Below are positions 1-12,057 of a stretch of 64,000 nucleotides of DNA, in pieces (position 1 is the first letter of the stretch; each line of letters begins with the position of its first letter). Source of the stretch: Phaseolus vulgaris (taxonomy: Eukaryota > Streptophyta > Magnoliopsida > Fabales > Fabaceae); contig NC_023749.2 of NCBI RefSeq assembly GCF_000499845.2, forward strand, positions 1,521,030 through 1,585,029, given 5' to 3'. Below the pieces are notes generated by a model. The model did no database searches. It was given only the letters and a program-made list of their open reading frames with translations, and was not told where the DNA came from. The position numbers were made by a program, and so were the translations under genes.

Positions 1-328
1 AATGTAATTTATAATTAATTATCAAATCAATATTAAATTGATTTCTAAAACACAAATTGTGATCCCAATGTGAAAAATCAATTTTAGAGAAAAGAAAAAC
101 AAATTCCAAATGTTCAATGATCACTGCAAAACTCAATTGTGCTTGTTTAATCTTAATTATGTGAATTTTTTCTACAAAATCTGTTCTCCATTGATGAAGA
201 AAAAAAAAACAAAAGTGAATGAAGAAAGGAAAAGACAATTTTATAAATTGAGTAAAAGAGATTAATAAATCATTCCTAAAATTACGAAACTAAAAACTAA
301 TAATTTCAATGAAGAGATGAAGAGCACA

Positions 329-331
<3 letters not shown>

Positions 332-390
<59 letters not shown>
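332..390. repeat. AT dinucleotide microsatellite
   Basis: An almost perfect run of about 29 AT units, ending in a single C. Confidence 0.95.
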
Positions 391-1453
391 TTTGAAATCT
401 AAAGTAAATATGAAGTTAAATATGAGTTCTAATTAGGTCTATAAATTTAATAATAAAAAGTTTAAGTTAAAATAAAGGAAAATGAATTTGTATAGTTTTT
501 TAATAAAAATTTAGCAAACCATATGTCGTCCATTTTGAATCCTATGAAATGAAAAATCAAAGCAACTGGAATATGTATATTAAATCCAAATTATTATTTT
601 AAAAAATAGTTAAAATATGAAAATAAAACATATGAGAAAGACTTTTAATGAAAAATAATATTATAAATTTAATGTGTGTATAAAATAGTTTCACTATAGT
701 AGTCTCCTCAAGTTTATCTAAAATATAAAAAACTAAAGAAGGGTAAAATAAAAATAAAATAAAAAATAAAAATATATTAGACACATTGCTCTACTTAAAA
801 GTGTAATATACGAAATTAAGATAAAAGTTAATATTTGTACTTGAATTCTATTACAATAGTGATATTAAATAATTTGATAAATGATTTATCATTGATATTA
901 AAACAATATATATTAATGAGTTGTTTCTCTTTGCTTTAGATGAAGATTAGTAAAAGTAGTGTCACCTAACGGATAAGAAAGCTATCTTTGTTAAGGTTTT
1001 CGCAATTTTGACTTTAATTTATCTCCTTTTTATGTTTAAAAACTTCTTTATGTTTGAACTTTATTGTAAAAATTATTTTTATAAGATCTTTAAAGTCTCC
1101 ATTCAGTTTTATTACTTTGTTTTTGTCTTTTGACTCTTGTTCTATGCTTTAATTTCAAGTGGAAAGATAAGATAAATTAGTCTCATTAAAGATGAAAAGA
1201 TGATTAGGTTTACGTATGCAAAGTTTAATTTTCTTCTATTTTCAAAATTGATGACACATTTATCCAATACACAGTTTTACTAAATATTCTGATATTATTA
1301 TTAGTTTAATGTTCATTTGAATATTATTCAATTATGAATATTTGTAGGTATGAATTTTAAAATAATTAATAATATCTTTTGACATGAGATATTTATTGTT
1401 AAGTAAACATATTTACCATCCATAATAAGAAGAAAAACTTATCATACATAAGT

Positions 1454-1834
1454 CACTACAAGAAAATTATGAAATAAAAATCAATTTTAGAAACAAAAAA
1501 TTATTAGTTGTTATAGTGACTAAATAAAGACTATTTTAAGTACTAAATAAATTTTTGTTTCTAAATTAGTTTATATTATTGATAAATGATTTTTAGATTG
1601 GTATCTAATTAGAAACTAATGTTTTTGTTACCAAATTTAGAATATAAATAATTGGTAGTTAAAACATTGGTTGCTAATTAGATACTAATTTAAAAACCAT
1701 TTAACAATAATAGAAACTAATCTATAAACTATTTTTTTTTAATTTTTAAAATAGTTTCTAATTTAGTTACTATTGTAACTAATTATTTTGGTATCTAAAA
1801 ATTGATTTATATTTGATGATTTTTTGTTATAGTG
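1454..1834. mobile_element. CACTA-type MITE with 3-bp target duplication
   Basis: The element begins with CACTACAAGAAAA and ends with the inverted form TTTTTTGTTATAGTG. The terminal inverted repeats stay recognisable for about 35 bp. The flanks are AGT at 1451-1453 and AGT at 1835-1837, the 3-bp duplication expected of CACTA (En/Spm) transposons. The 381-bp interior is AT-rich and has no transposase, so this is a non-autonomous deletion derivative. Its inner sequence (runs such as TAGTTTCTAATTAG) recurs in degraded form near 4930-5270, 13640-13770 and 16730-16830, suggesting older relics of the same family. Confidence 0.85.
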
Positions 1835-3061
1835 AGTTTTTGTTAAAAAACAGTTTAAAACTATTTTATTTGGATAAAATTATTCTATATTATTCGTAAA
1901 TATTTTTTTTTCTTGTTTTAATGAAGATTCAATATGAGATAATCCTAATAAATTTATGAATTGATTTTGTAATATTAAATTATATTTAAAATTTAACTTT
2001 TAATATAATATCAAAGTTGATAATGAGTGTAGAATATTATTTTATAAACCCATTTTTTAAAGTTGACTTTTTCAGTTCTTAATACTAACTATGATTATTA
2101 CTATTGAACAAGTCAAATTATTAATATTAAAAAATTATAATTGGTGAAAAACTTTTGAAATATACTTCAAAAGTGAAAACAGCAGTCTCTAACAAAGTTC
2201 ACAATTTGAATAAAATAACGTATTGTTTATAAAATATACATTTTGGATGAAAGAATTAATGTACTAAAATGTTTTAAATATTAATATATGGAGTTGAGAG
2301 ACTTACGAAATTAAGTTAAATACTTATTTTAATTGAATATTAGTTTTTGTGTAAAGTATTAGTTCTTTGATAGTATTGTAAAAACACACATAAACAACTT
2401 TGTGAATACAGTGCATGATCAAATATAATTGTAAAAACAGTGATAATATTTTCACATTTCAAACGGTAAATACATCCACTTAATAATCAAATAAATTTAT
2501 ATTTTAATAATATTCATTTTATTTTTTAATTTAAAATATTATATTATTATAAAGATTGTAAATAAATGTTTTTACTAAACAAAATTTTTCTTGTAAAAAT
2601 AGACTAGACTTTAAGAAAAAGTTGATGCCTCACGTCATAACAGCAATCTTCCACCCTTATTTCTGACTTTAAATTTGTTTAATTTTCAACCATTCAATGC
2701 ATAAGGACTCTTCTTTTTTACTGAATAAAATAGTCATTAAAAAACTCAAAATAATTTAAATAGTTTCAACATTTATGATTTATTCTTAGATAATCATTTT
2801 ATTGGTATAATAAGTTTCTACATATTCTTAGAGTTCTTTATTAATAACTATAGTATATCTTTTGTTAACGAGTTTTGATCTAATCTTTTTGTATTTTTTT
2901 TTATTCTTTTAATAATATTTTTTTATGTGATAACAGATAATTAATATTATTTGAGGTGTTTAACTTAACTGAGATGTCAAATTATATAATAATATCCAAC
3001 ATGAAAGTTTTTAAAAGTATAATTTTTTTTTCATTCTTCACAAATAATATTGTTTAAGAAA

Positions 3062-3063
<2 letters not shown>

Positions 3064-3099
<36 letters not shown>
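3064..3099. repeat. AT dinucleotide microsatellite
   Basis: About 18 AT units located roughly 215 bp beyond the stop codon of the MYB gene. Confidence 0.95.
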
Positions 3100-3103
<4 letters not shown>

Positions 3104-3313
3104 AAATGAAACAATATATATGAGAATATTATTATTCTACAAAATAAATTACAATCTCCATGGTGCATGAGCCTATATACGATACAATGGAACCTTGTAT
3201 AAAGATGAATCCATCTTCAATTTCATAGGAACCAACCAACTATTTCTAAATGAACCATGTTTTCATCATAGAGATCAATGATAATTCCTATTATCGCAGT
3301 TGGATTCTACTGG

Positions 3314-4535
3314 TTATTGCCTGCAAAAAGGTATGAAAAAATCAGCAAAAAATAAAAAAATTCATAAGAGAAAAATAGAATAATAGCACAAGTGGAGCTA
3401 AAAAACAGTGACATAAAAGTTACTTACTCCATGAGATCTTTCCAATAAGCATCAGTTACTTCTTCATACATGAAATCTCCCCACATTTCAAAGGTGGTTG
3501 AAGTGGAAGAAGGCTCACAAAACTCATTTGGGTTTACCTTGTTTTCCATTTCCTTCCCAGCTGAACATTCTGGTGATGCTGAAACTAGATTTGGAAGAGA
3601 ATCTAATGGTGTTGGAAGAGAATATGAGGCACCAAGTTGTTCATCAACCTTTTCAGATTTCATGTGGTTAGGTAGACCTTGCTGCTGAGAAGGGGCTTCA
3701 AAGCTTTGGAAGTTTGGCTGATTCTGAGAAACAAAACCAGTTGAACCATTGTAAGGGTTTTGGAGCTTGGACTGATCCAATCCCAAAACTTCATTCAGTG
3801 ATGGTCCAAAGGGATTGAGCAAGTCCATGTTTGAGGAAGGATTGGCCCCAAGGACTTGAAGTATGTTATGCAGCAATTGGAGTTTGGCTAGTTCTGTGGC
3901 ATCTGATTGCAGCCTTGCAACATTAATGTCCCAACTGTTTGTGAAAATGTCTGTAGCAGCCAGCAACTGTTGAAGACTGGATAGAAGATCAAGGTGGTCT
4001 GATCTTGGACGATGAGTCACTGGATCCAACCCCATTTGTAGAAGCTTTTTCTTTAAATGAGTGTTCCACAAGTTCTTGATTTCATTATCAGTCCTACCTG
4101 GAAGATGACCTGCTATAGCTGACCACCTAATCATGGAAATAATGCACATACAATCACTTTTTTTTCATCTATGAAGAAATAAACACAGCATGGTTACATA
4201 GACCAAGCATGTTTCATTCTAATTATGCATTTCCATTTAGTAATGAATGAGATGAAATGAATAGTAATTTACTTGTTGCCAAGAACTGCATGTAAATTGA
4301 TGATGAGTTGCTCTTCTTCCTGAGAGAATTTTCCTCTTTTGATGTCAGGCCTCAAATAGTTTGTCCACCTTAGCCTGCAACTTTTGCCACACCTGTTCAA
4401 TCCTGCAAGCTTTGGAAGTGCTCTCCAACTGCCATGGCCATGTTTGTGAATGTAATCCACCAATATATTATCCTCTTCTGGGGTCCAAGGCCCCTTCTTC
4501 AAGCCACTTTCATCACTGGATGGTGCTCTCCCCAT
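3314..4535 (-). CDS. MYB9/MYB107-like: R2R3-MYB transcription factor, MYB9/MYB107 type
   Basis: A DNA-binding regulator expected in the nucleus; Arabidopsis relatives MYB9 and MYB107 activate suberin genes. The exons read 4535-4273, 4126-3428 and a 7-nt terminal exon 3320-3314, giving 322 residues. The R2 repeat (GPWTPEEDN...RWTNYL) carries its three Trp; R3 has the usual Phe in place of its first Trp (RGKFSQEEE) and ends in [15 protein letters not shown]. The following [15 protein letters not shown] segment and the [15 protein letters not shown] block match this subgroup. The usual first MYB intron inside R2 is absent. The start is the ATG of MGRAPSS; the in-frame GTG three codons upstream is not used. 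If intron 2 is not spliced, translation stops at 3424-3426, one residue earlier. The C-terminal YWKDLMEQ resembles YWKEIIEQ of AtMYB9, recalled from memory. S24-group MYBs are a weaker alternative. Confidence 0.9.
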
Positions 4536-4708
4536 AATCACCACCTACTCAAACAAACTGCATAAAAATGTTGAGAATAAAACAGCACAAGAATTCATTT
4601 CCTTGAAAACTAAATGAGAGCAAGAGAATCCAAACCTTGGATGGAGTAATGAAAGACTTACAAGGTAGTCTTGGAAGTTGGATATTCACCAGAGAGAGGT
4701 GATTGCTG

Positions 4709-4718
4709 TATATATATA
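4709..4718 (-). promoter_or_regulatory. TATA-like element upstream of the MYB gene
   Basis: A TATATATATA run lies about 175 bp upstream of the MYB start codon on the minus strand, at a position that fits a core promoter with a 5' UTR of about 140 nt. A possible 5'-UTR donor (CTTGTAAGT near 4662) suggests a leader intron, which sequence alone cannot settle. Confidence 0.35.
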
Positions 4719-5624
4719 GAACAGATAGATATATCAAATGCTTTCAAAACTTATTTACTATGCTATGATAGAAGATTACAAGTTTGTCCCACTAAAGGGC
4801 ATCAAAAGACACTCCTTAGAGTAATATTGCTTCTAATCATAATGCTTAATTTCAAAGGTAGACTGTCATAATTTTCATTTTTTTAATAAAAAGGTTGATG
4901 AAATGCCTTTTCTTTTGAAAACTAACCAAAAAGAAAATTATTAAAAAAAATTAATTTTAAAAATCAAAATAATTAATTATTATATTAACTAAATTAAAAA
5001 TTATTTTATAAATTAAACAAGTCATTGACATTAAAGTAGTTTTTATTACTAATAAAAATATATACTATTTTAGTATCTAAATTATTATTTAACGATTAGC
5101 TATTAAAATTTTAGATAAGACTATTTTATATTTTAAATTTAGTTTCTATTAGCCTTGATATTAATTTAAAATTTAAAATATTAGTAGCTAAAAAACTGAT
5201 AATTAATTTAAATATGATTTTAAAATTTATTTTATAAATATTTATTTAATAATATTAATATTTTTTAGTATTTAAAATAATAAATGGATGTTAGTTTCTT
5301 CGTCAATCTAACTGAAAAAGGAAAGTTTCGTAATTATATAAATTATTATTAACTTTTTAAAAAATGAGGAAAATAATATGGTATGCATTTATTATTATTC
5401 CACCTTGCCTAAGACAAACAGCATTAGCATGCATATTCTTCTTTGCTTTATCTTGTTTCCTTTCTACTTTGTCTTTACCTTAATTACATCGAGGAAGTCA
5501 ACTCTGAACTTTGACTCCATGACATATTCTTCATATACGCAGAAAACACACGAAATTAAAGCATGAAGTTGAAGGAAGAAAATGTATAAAATCTTAAGGC
5601 TCATACACTTCTCTCACTACGGAC

Positions 5625-5960
5625 ACACATATCAGACACCAACACTTGTAGGACACGTATCGATAAAATGTCTAATTCAAAAATATTTGTTGGATTTTTG
5701 ACAATTTTAATACAATTCTAATACAATTTTAAAAAAATATTAATTTTTAAAAATTTTAAATTTATTGTAAAAAATTTTAGTATGATTATAAAAATAAAAA
5801 AAAAATTATTTTGAACAAAACATCTTTTTACTAATAAAAAATAAAATATATTTATGCACATAAATTTTTATTGTCAATTTATATAATTTATAACTATATA
5901 ATATATAGATTTGTATCTCTGTGTCATGTCGTATTAATATGAATGTCTATGTTATATAAG
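5625..5960 (+). mobile_element. Dispersed MITE family 1, copy A
   Basis: Starts near CAGACACCAACACTTGTAGG and ends near CTGTGTCATGTCGTATTAAT. It shares its AT-rich core (an AAATGTC..AATTCAAAAA block, a TTATTGTCAATTTATA block) with copies at 38705-39110 and 41225-41600 and, inverted, at 42664-42990 and 56405-56820. The ends carry imperfect inverted GACAC-rich termini. No coding capacity. Superfamily not assigned; borders are approximate. Confidence 0.65.
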
Positions 5961-6050
5961 ATAAAATTGTATGAGGAGAGATGCAGATTTTCAACGTGAG
6001 CTTGGCTTGTCCAACAAGAACAAGGCACAATCTGGCACATACGTATAACA

Positions 6051-6197
6051 ATGGCCACCTTCTCCATGGGAAGCAACAAACTTAAACTACCAACGAGGGT
6101 AGGTAGCCACGTGGCAGCGTCTCAGCAACTTTCAACCTCACTTTTCATGTCCCACATTGAAAAGCAACTTTCCTCTGAAAATATCGACCATCTATGA
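6051..6197 (+). other. Possible 48-codon small ORF or gene remnant
   Basis: An ATG opens a 48-codon frame, beginning MATFSMGSNKLKLP, inside a GC-richer island that also holds a G-box (GCCACGTGGC) near position 6105. AACGAGG followed by GTAGGT could act as a 5' splice site after codon 16, so this may be the first exon of a lost gene. I do not recognise the peptide. The island could equally be promoter-type DNA with a chance ORF. Confidence 0.2.
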
Positions 6198-6499
6198 ATA
6201 ACATAACAAAACACGAAAATTAGTTTCTTCTTTTCATCTTGTACGCTAGTTTATTAAATCAAATGCAGTTCTTCCCTGGGACCCCAACAAAGTCCTAACG
6301 AATTCACTATTTCGTATCACTTCAAACAAGAATAGTGTATAAACAAAGCAAAAACATATCTTAGATCGTTAGGATTGTTAAATTTTTTATTTTAAACAAA
6401 ATCAAACTGTTAGTTGTGGTGTACTTGACTTTTAATAAGATTTTGTTTAACTTAGTGAAAAAATTATTGATATATAGTATATTTAAGTTTATAATTTAT

Positions 6500-9400
6500 C
6501 CTCTACCGAAATATCGTTATACTTTTTGTAATTTTATTCTGGGTCCGTATTACGTTTAAAAAATTTACATAAGTACTTTTATATGTTGTTTGCACCCAGG
6601 TAAGTTGGCAGGTCAATAAACAAAAAAAAAAAGATATGGGAAAGAAAAACCAAGACGTTTTGTTTTCGGAAAACTAGTTTTGTTCACTCTCGGTCTGGAA
6701 CTTACTGCGCCTTACTCCTTGGGTATTTTGGAAGGAAATTTTTACCCGACATTCTTCATTGTATCTATAGGGTTTTGGATGAGATTTGAGCCCCCAATTC
6801 GCCCCATAAGATTTGTAATAAATTTTTTATTTATCACTGTCAGGACTGAGAGTAAGGTTCGTTTGTGTGTGAAACTGTTTGATTTTTTTCCTAGGTGAAT
6901 ACTCATCTGTTTGACCTGAAATTTGTCGCATTTTGTCCAAAATTCACTACAAATTCTTAACTTGAGTTACATGAAAAAACTATTTTGGGAGAATTTTTCA
7001 GAAATTTTGTAAAAACCAAGACTATCCTCTATAGAAACTTGCAAAATTTCGCTCTACTTTTTACAATTTTATTTTGGGTCCGTATTGTGTTGAAAAAAAA
7101 TTCACACAAGTACTTTTATATGTTGTTTGCACTAAGGTAAGGATGCAGATCCATAAACAAACAAATCACAAAAAGAAGATACGAGGAAGATAAACCAGGA
7201 CGTTTTGTTTTCGGAAAACCAGTTTTGTTCACTCTCGGTCTGGGACTTACTGCGTCTTACTCCTTGCGTATTTTTGTATGAAATTTTTACCAGACATTCG
7301 TCATTGTATCTATTGAGTTTTGGCTGAGATTTGAGCTCCAAATTCGTCCCACAAAATTTGCAATAAATATTTTTTCATCACTGCTAGAGCTGAAAGGAAG
7401 TAGTTTCGTTTGTGTGTAAAACTGTTTTATTTTTTCCTAGGTGAATACTCATTCGTTTGACTTGAAATTTGTCGCGTTCTGTCCCAAATTCAGTCGAGAT
7501 TCTTACCTGGAGTTTCAAGAAAAAACTATTTTGTGAGAATTTTTCAGAAATTTTGTACAAACCAAGGCTATACTCTACCGAAACTTGCAAAATTTCGGCA
7601 TACTTTCAGCAATTCGTTTGTGTGTAAAACTGTTTTATTTTTTTCCTAGGTGAATACTCATCCGTTTGAGCTGAAATTTGTCACGTTTTGTCCCAAATTC
7701 AGTCAAGATTCTTACTTGGATTTTTAAGAAATAATTATTTCAGGAGAATTTTTCAGAAAATTTGTGCAAACAAAGGCTATATTCTACCGAAACTTGCGAA
7801 ATTTCGCCCTACTTTCAACAATTTTATTCTGGATCCGTATTGCCTTGAAAAAATTCAAACAAGTACTTTTATATGTTGTTTGCACTTTGGTAAGGTGGCA
7901 GGTCCATAAACAAACTAATCACAAAAAGAAAATACAAAGAGGAAAAGACAGGACGTTTTGTTTTCAGAAAACCAGTTTTGTTCACTATCGGTCTGAGACT
8001 TACTACGCCTTACTCCTTGGGTATTTTGGTATTAAATTTTTCCCAGACATTCTTCATTGTATCTATTGAGTTTTGGCTGAGATTTGAGCCCCAAATTCGT
8101 CCCACAAGATTTGCAATAAATTTTTTTTCATCACTGCCAGAGCTCAAAGGAAGTTTCGTTTGTGTGTAAAACTGTTTTATTTTTTTCCTAGGTAAATACT
8201 CATTCGTTTGACTTGAAATTTATCGCGTTTTGTCCCAAATTCAGTCGAGATTCTTACCTGGAGTTTCAGGAAAAAACTATTTCGGTAGAATTTTTTAGAA
8301 ATTTTGTGCAAACCAAGGCTATACTCTACCGAAACTTGCAAAATTTTGGCCTATTTTCAACAATTCGTTTGTGTGTAAAACTGTTTTATTTTTTTCCTAT
8401 GTGAATACTCATCTGTTTGAGCTGAAATTTGTCGCATTTTGTCCCAAATTCAGTCGAGATTCTTACCTGGAGTTTCAAGAAAAAATTATTTCAGGAGAAA
8501 TTTTCAGAAAATTTGTGCAAACCAAGGCTATATTCTACCGAAACTTGCGAAATTTCGCCATACTTTCAGCAATTTTATTCTGGGTCCGTATTGCGTTGAA
8601 AAAATTCAAACAAGTACTTTTATATGTTGTTTGCACCCAGGTAAGGTGGCAGGTCCATAAACAAACTAATCACAAAAAGAAGATACAAAGAGGAAAAGAT
8701 AGGACGTTTTGTTTTCGGAAAACCAGTTTTGTTCACTCTCGGTCTGGGACTTACTACGCCTTACTCCTTGGGTATTTTGGTATGAAATTTTTACCAGACA
8801 TTCTTCATTGTATCTATTGAGTTTTGGCTGAGATTTGAGCCCCAAATTTGTCCCATAAGATTTGCGGTAAATTTTTTTTATCACTGACAGGGCTGAGAGG
8901 AAGGTTCGTTTGTTTATGAAATTGTTTGATTTTTTTCCTAAGTGAATAGTCATTCGTTTGACTTGAAATTTGTCACAAATTCAGTCGAGATTCTTACCTG
9001 GAGTTTCAGGAAAAAACTATTTTGGGAGAATTTTTCAGAAATTTTGTGCAAACCAAAGCTATACTCTACCAAAACTTGCGAAATTTCGTCATACTTTCTG
9101 CAATTTTATTCTGGATCCGTATTGCATTGAAAAAAAATTCATACAATTACTTTTATATGTTTTTTGCACCCAGGTAAGGAGACAAGTCCATAAACAAAAA
9201 AATCACAAAAAAAAGATACGGGGAAGAAAAGTCAATTGACGTTTTGTTTTCGGAAAACCAATTTTGTTCACTCTCGGTTTGGGACTTATTGCGCCTTACT
9301 CCTTGAGTATTTTGGTATGAAATTTTTACCAGACATTCTTCATTGTATCTATTGAGTTTTGGCTGAGAAATGAGCCTCAAAATCGTCCTATAAGATTTGC

Positions 9401-12057
9401 AATTAATTTTTATTTATCACTAACAGGGTTGAGAGGAAGGTTCGTTTGTGTGCGAAACTGTTTGATTTTTTTCCTAAGTGAGAACTCATCTGTTTGACCT
9501 GAAATTTGTCGTATTTTGTCTCAAATTCAGTCGAGATTTTTACCTGGAGTTTCAGGAAAAAAAATATTTTAGGAGAATTTTTCAGAAATTTTTTGCAAAC
9601 CAAGGCTATCCTCCATGGAAACTTGCAAAATTTCGCTATACTTTCTGCAATTTTATTCTGGGTCCGTATTACGTTGAAAAAAATCACATATGTTGTTTGC
9701 ACTAAGGTAAGGATGCAGGTCCATAAACAAACAATTCAAAAAAAGAAAATACGGGAAAGAAAATTTAGGACGTTTTGTTTTTCGGAAAACCAGTTTTGTT
9801 CACTCTTGGGTGAATTTTTCAGAAATTTTGTGCAAACCAAGACTATACCGAAACTTGCAAAATTTCGCCATACGTTCTGCAATTTTATTCTGGGTCCGTA
9901 TTGCGTTGAAAAAGTTCACACAAGTACTTTTATATGTTGTTTGCACCCAGGTAAGGAGGCATGTCCATAAACAAACAAATCACAAAAAGAAGATACGGGG
10001 AAGTAAAGCCAAGACGTTTTGTTTTCGGAAAACCAGTTTTGTTCACTCTCGGTCTGAGACTTACTGCGCCTTACTCCATAGGTATTTTGGTCTGAAATTT
10101 TTACCAGACAATCGTCATTGTGTCTATTGAGTTTTGACTGAGATTTGAGCCCCAAATTTGTCCAACAAGATTTGCAATAATTTTTTTTTCCATCACTGCC
10201 AGGGCTGAGAGTAAGGTTCGTTTGTGTGTAAAATTGTTTGATTGTTTTCCTAGATGAATACTCATCCGTTTGACCTGAAATTTGTCGCGTTTTGTCCCAT
10301 ATTCAGTCAACATTCTTACCTAGAGTTTCAGGAAAAAAACTATTTCAGGAGAATTTTTCAGAACTTTTGTTCAAACCAAGGCTATACTCTATCGAAAGTT
10401 GCAAAATTTCGCCCTACTTTTTGCAATATTATTCTGTGTGCGTATTGCGTTGAAAAAATTCATACAAGTACTTTCATATGGCTTTTCCACCCAGGTAAGG
10501 AGGCAGATTCATAAACAAACTAATCACAAAAAGAACATATGGCGAAGAATAGACAGGACGTTTTGTTTTCGGAAAACCAGTTTTGTTCACTCTCGGTCTG
10601 GGACTTACTGCGCCTTACTCGTTGGGTATTTTGGAAGAAAATTTTTAGCATACATTCCTCATTGTATCTATTAAGATTTGGTTGAGGTTTGAGTCCCAAA
10701 TTCGTCCCACAATATTTGCAATAAAAAAAAATTCATCACCTTTCAAGGCTGAAAGGAAGTTTCGTTTGTGTAAAACTGTTTGATTTTTTTCCTAGGTGAA
10801 TACTCATCCGTTTGACCTGAAATTTGTCGCGTTTTGTCGCAAATTCAGTCTAGATTCTTACCTAGAGTTTCAGGAAAAAACTATTTCGGGAGAATTTTTA
10901 AGAAATTTTGTGCAAACCAAGACTATACTCTACCGAAACTTGCAAAATTTCGTCCTACTTTCTGCTATTTTATTTTGGGTCCGTATTGCGTTTAAAAAAA
11001 TTCACACAAGTAATTTTATATTTTGTTTGCACCCAGATAAGGAGGCAGGTCCATAAACAAACAAATCACAAAAAGAAGATACAAGGAAGAAAAACTAAGA
11101 CGTTTTGTTTTCGGAAAACCATTTTTGTTTACCATCGGTCTGGTACTTACTGCGCCTTACTCCTTAGGTATTTTGGTCTGAAATTTTTACCAGACATTCT
11201 TCATTGTGTCCATTAAATTTTGGCTAAGATTTGAGTCCCAAATACGTCCCACAAGATTTTCAATAAATTTTTTATTCTCACTGACAAGGCTGAAATGAAG
11301 GTTCGTTTGTGTGTAAAACTGTTTTATTTTTTTCCTACGTGAATACTCATCCGTTTGACCTGAAATTTATCGCGTTTTGTCCCAAATTCAGTCGAGATTC
11401 TTACCTGGAATTGCAGGAAAAAACTATTTTGGGAGAATTTTTCAGAAATTTTGTGCAAACCAAGGCTATCCTCTACCCAAACTTGCGAAATTTCACTCTA
11501 CTTTCTGCAATTTTATTATGGGTCCGTATTGCGTTGAAAAAATTCACACAATTACTTTCATATGTTTTTTGCACTTAGGTAAGGAGGCATGTACATAAAC
11601 AAACAAATCATAAAAAGAAGATACGGGGAAGAAAAACCAAGACATTTTGTTTTCGGAAAATCAATTTTGTTCACTCTCAGTCTGGGACTTACTGCGCCTT
11701 ACTCCTTGGGTATTTTGGTATAAAATTTTTACCAGATATTCGTCATTGTGTCTATTGAGTTTTGGCTAAGATTTGAGCCCAAAATTCATCCCACGAGATT
11801 TGCAATAAATTTTTTATTCATCACTGCTAGGACTGAAAGGAATGTTTGTTTGTGTGTGAAACTGTTTGATTTTTTTCCTAGGTGAATACTCATCCGTTTG
11901 ACCTATAATTTGTCTTGTTTTGTCCCAAATTTTTTTGATATTCTTACCTGGAGTTTCAGGAAAAAACTATTTCGGGAAAATTTTTCAGAAATTCAGTGCA
12001 AACCAAGACTATCATCTGCCGAAACTTGCGAAATTTCGTCTTACTTTCTGCAATTTT
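6500..12057. repeat. Tandem satellite array, unit about 541 bp
   Basis: A head-to-tail array of about ten units. Using a GTGAATACTCAT block as phase marker (variant in some units), units start at 6895, 7440, 7650, 8192, 8401, 8942, 9478, 10254, 10796, 11339 and 11882, so full units are 536-545 bp. Two short units (210 and 209 bp, at 7440 and 8192) share the same internal junction, forming a duplicated 751-bp higher-order repeat. The interval from 9478 is 776 bp because a deletion fused two units near 9808. The array begins and ends at nearly the same place in the unit (CTACCGAAA...TGCAATTTT). Many ORFs of 60-154 codons run through it in several frames, but frameshifts differ between units and no known domain is seen. 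The unit length is close to the 528-bp Phaseolus subtelomeric satellite khipu; identity with khipu could not be tested. Confidence 0.9.

Larger units (their letters stand above)
1..3313. other. AT-rich spacer downstream of the MYB gene
   Basis: No convincing coding region is visible. The stretch is strongly AT-rich and holds two AT microsatellites and one CACTA-type MITE, listed separately. The only ORF above 60 codons (599-784, minus) is low-complexity Phe/Leu/Ile-rich translation of AT-rich DNA. Confidence 0.7.
4740..6499. other. Spacer between the MYB gene and the satellite
   Basis: AT-rich to about 5600, with degraded MITE-like sequence near 4930-5270. Then comes one copy of a dispersed MITE family (5625-5960) and a locally GC-richer stretch at 5990-6330 with a short ORF and a G-box core (CACGTG near 6107). 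The remainder to 6499 is AT-rich with no gene seen. Confidence 0.6.

Noticed and set aside
8371..10130. ORFs of 149, 154 and 106 codons read as separate genes
   Set aside because: They are recurring frames through the 541-bp satellite units, shifted by indels from unit to unit, with no known domain.
6500..12057. A CRISPR-like or gene-family array
   Set aside because: Units are directly adjacent without spacers, 541 bp long, in a plant nuclear context.
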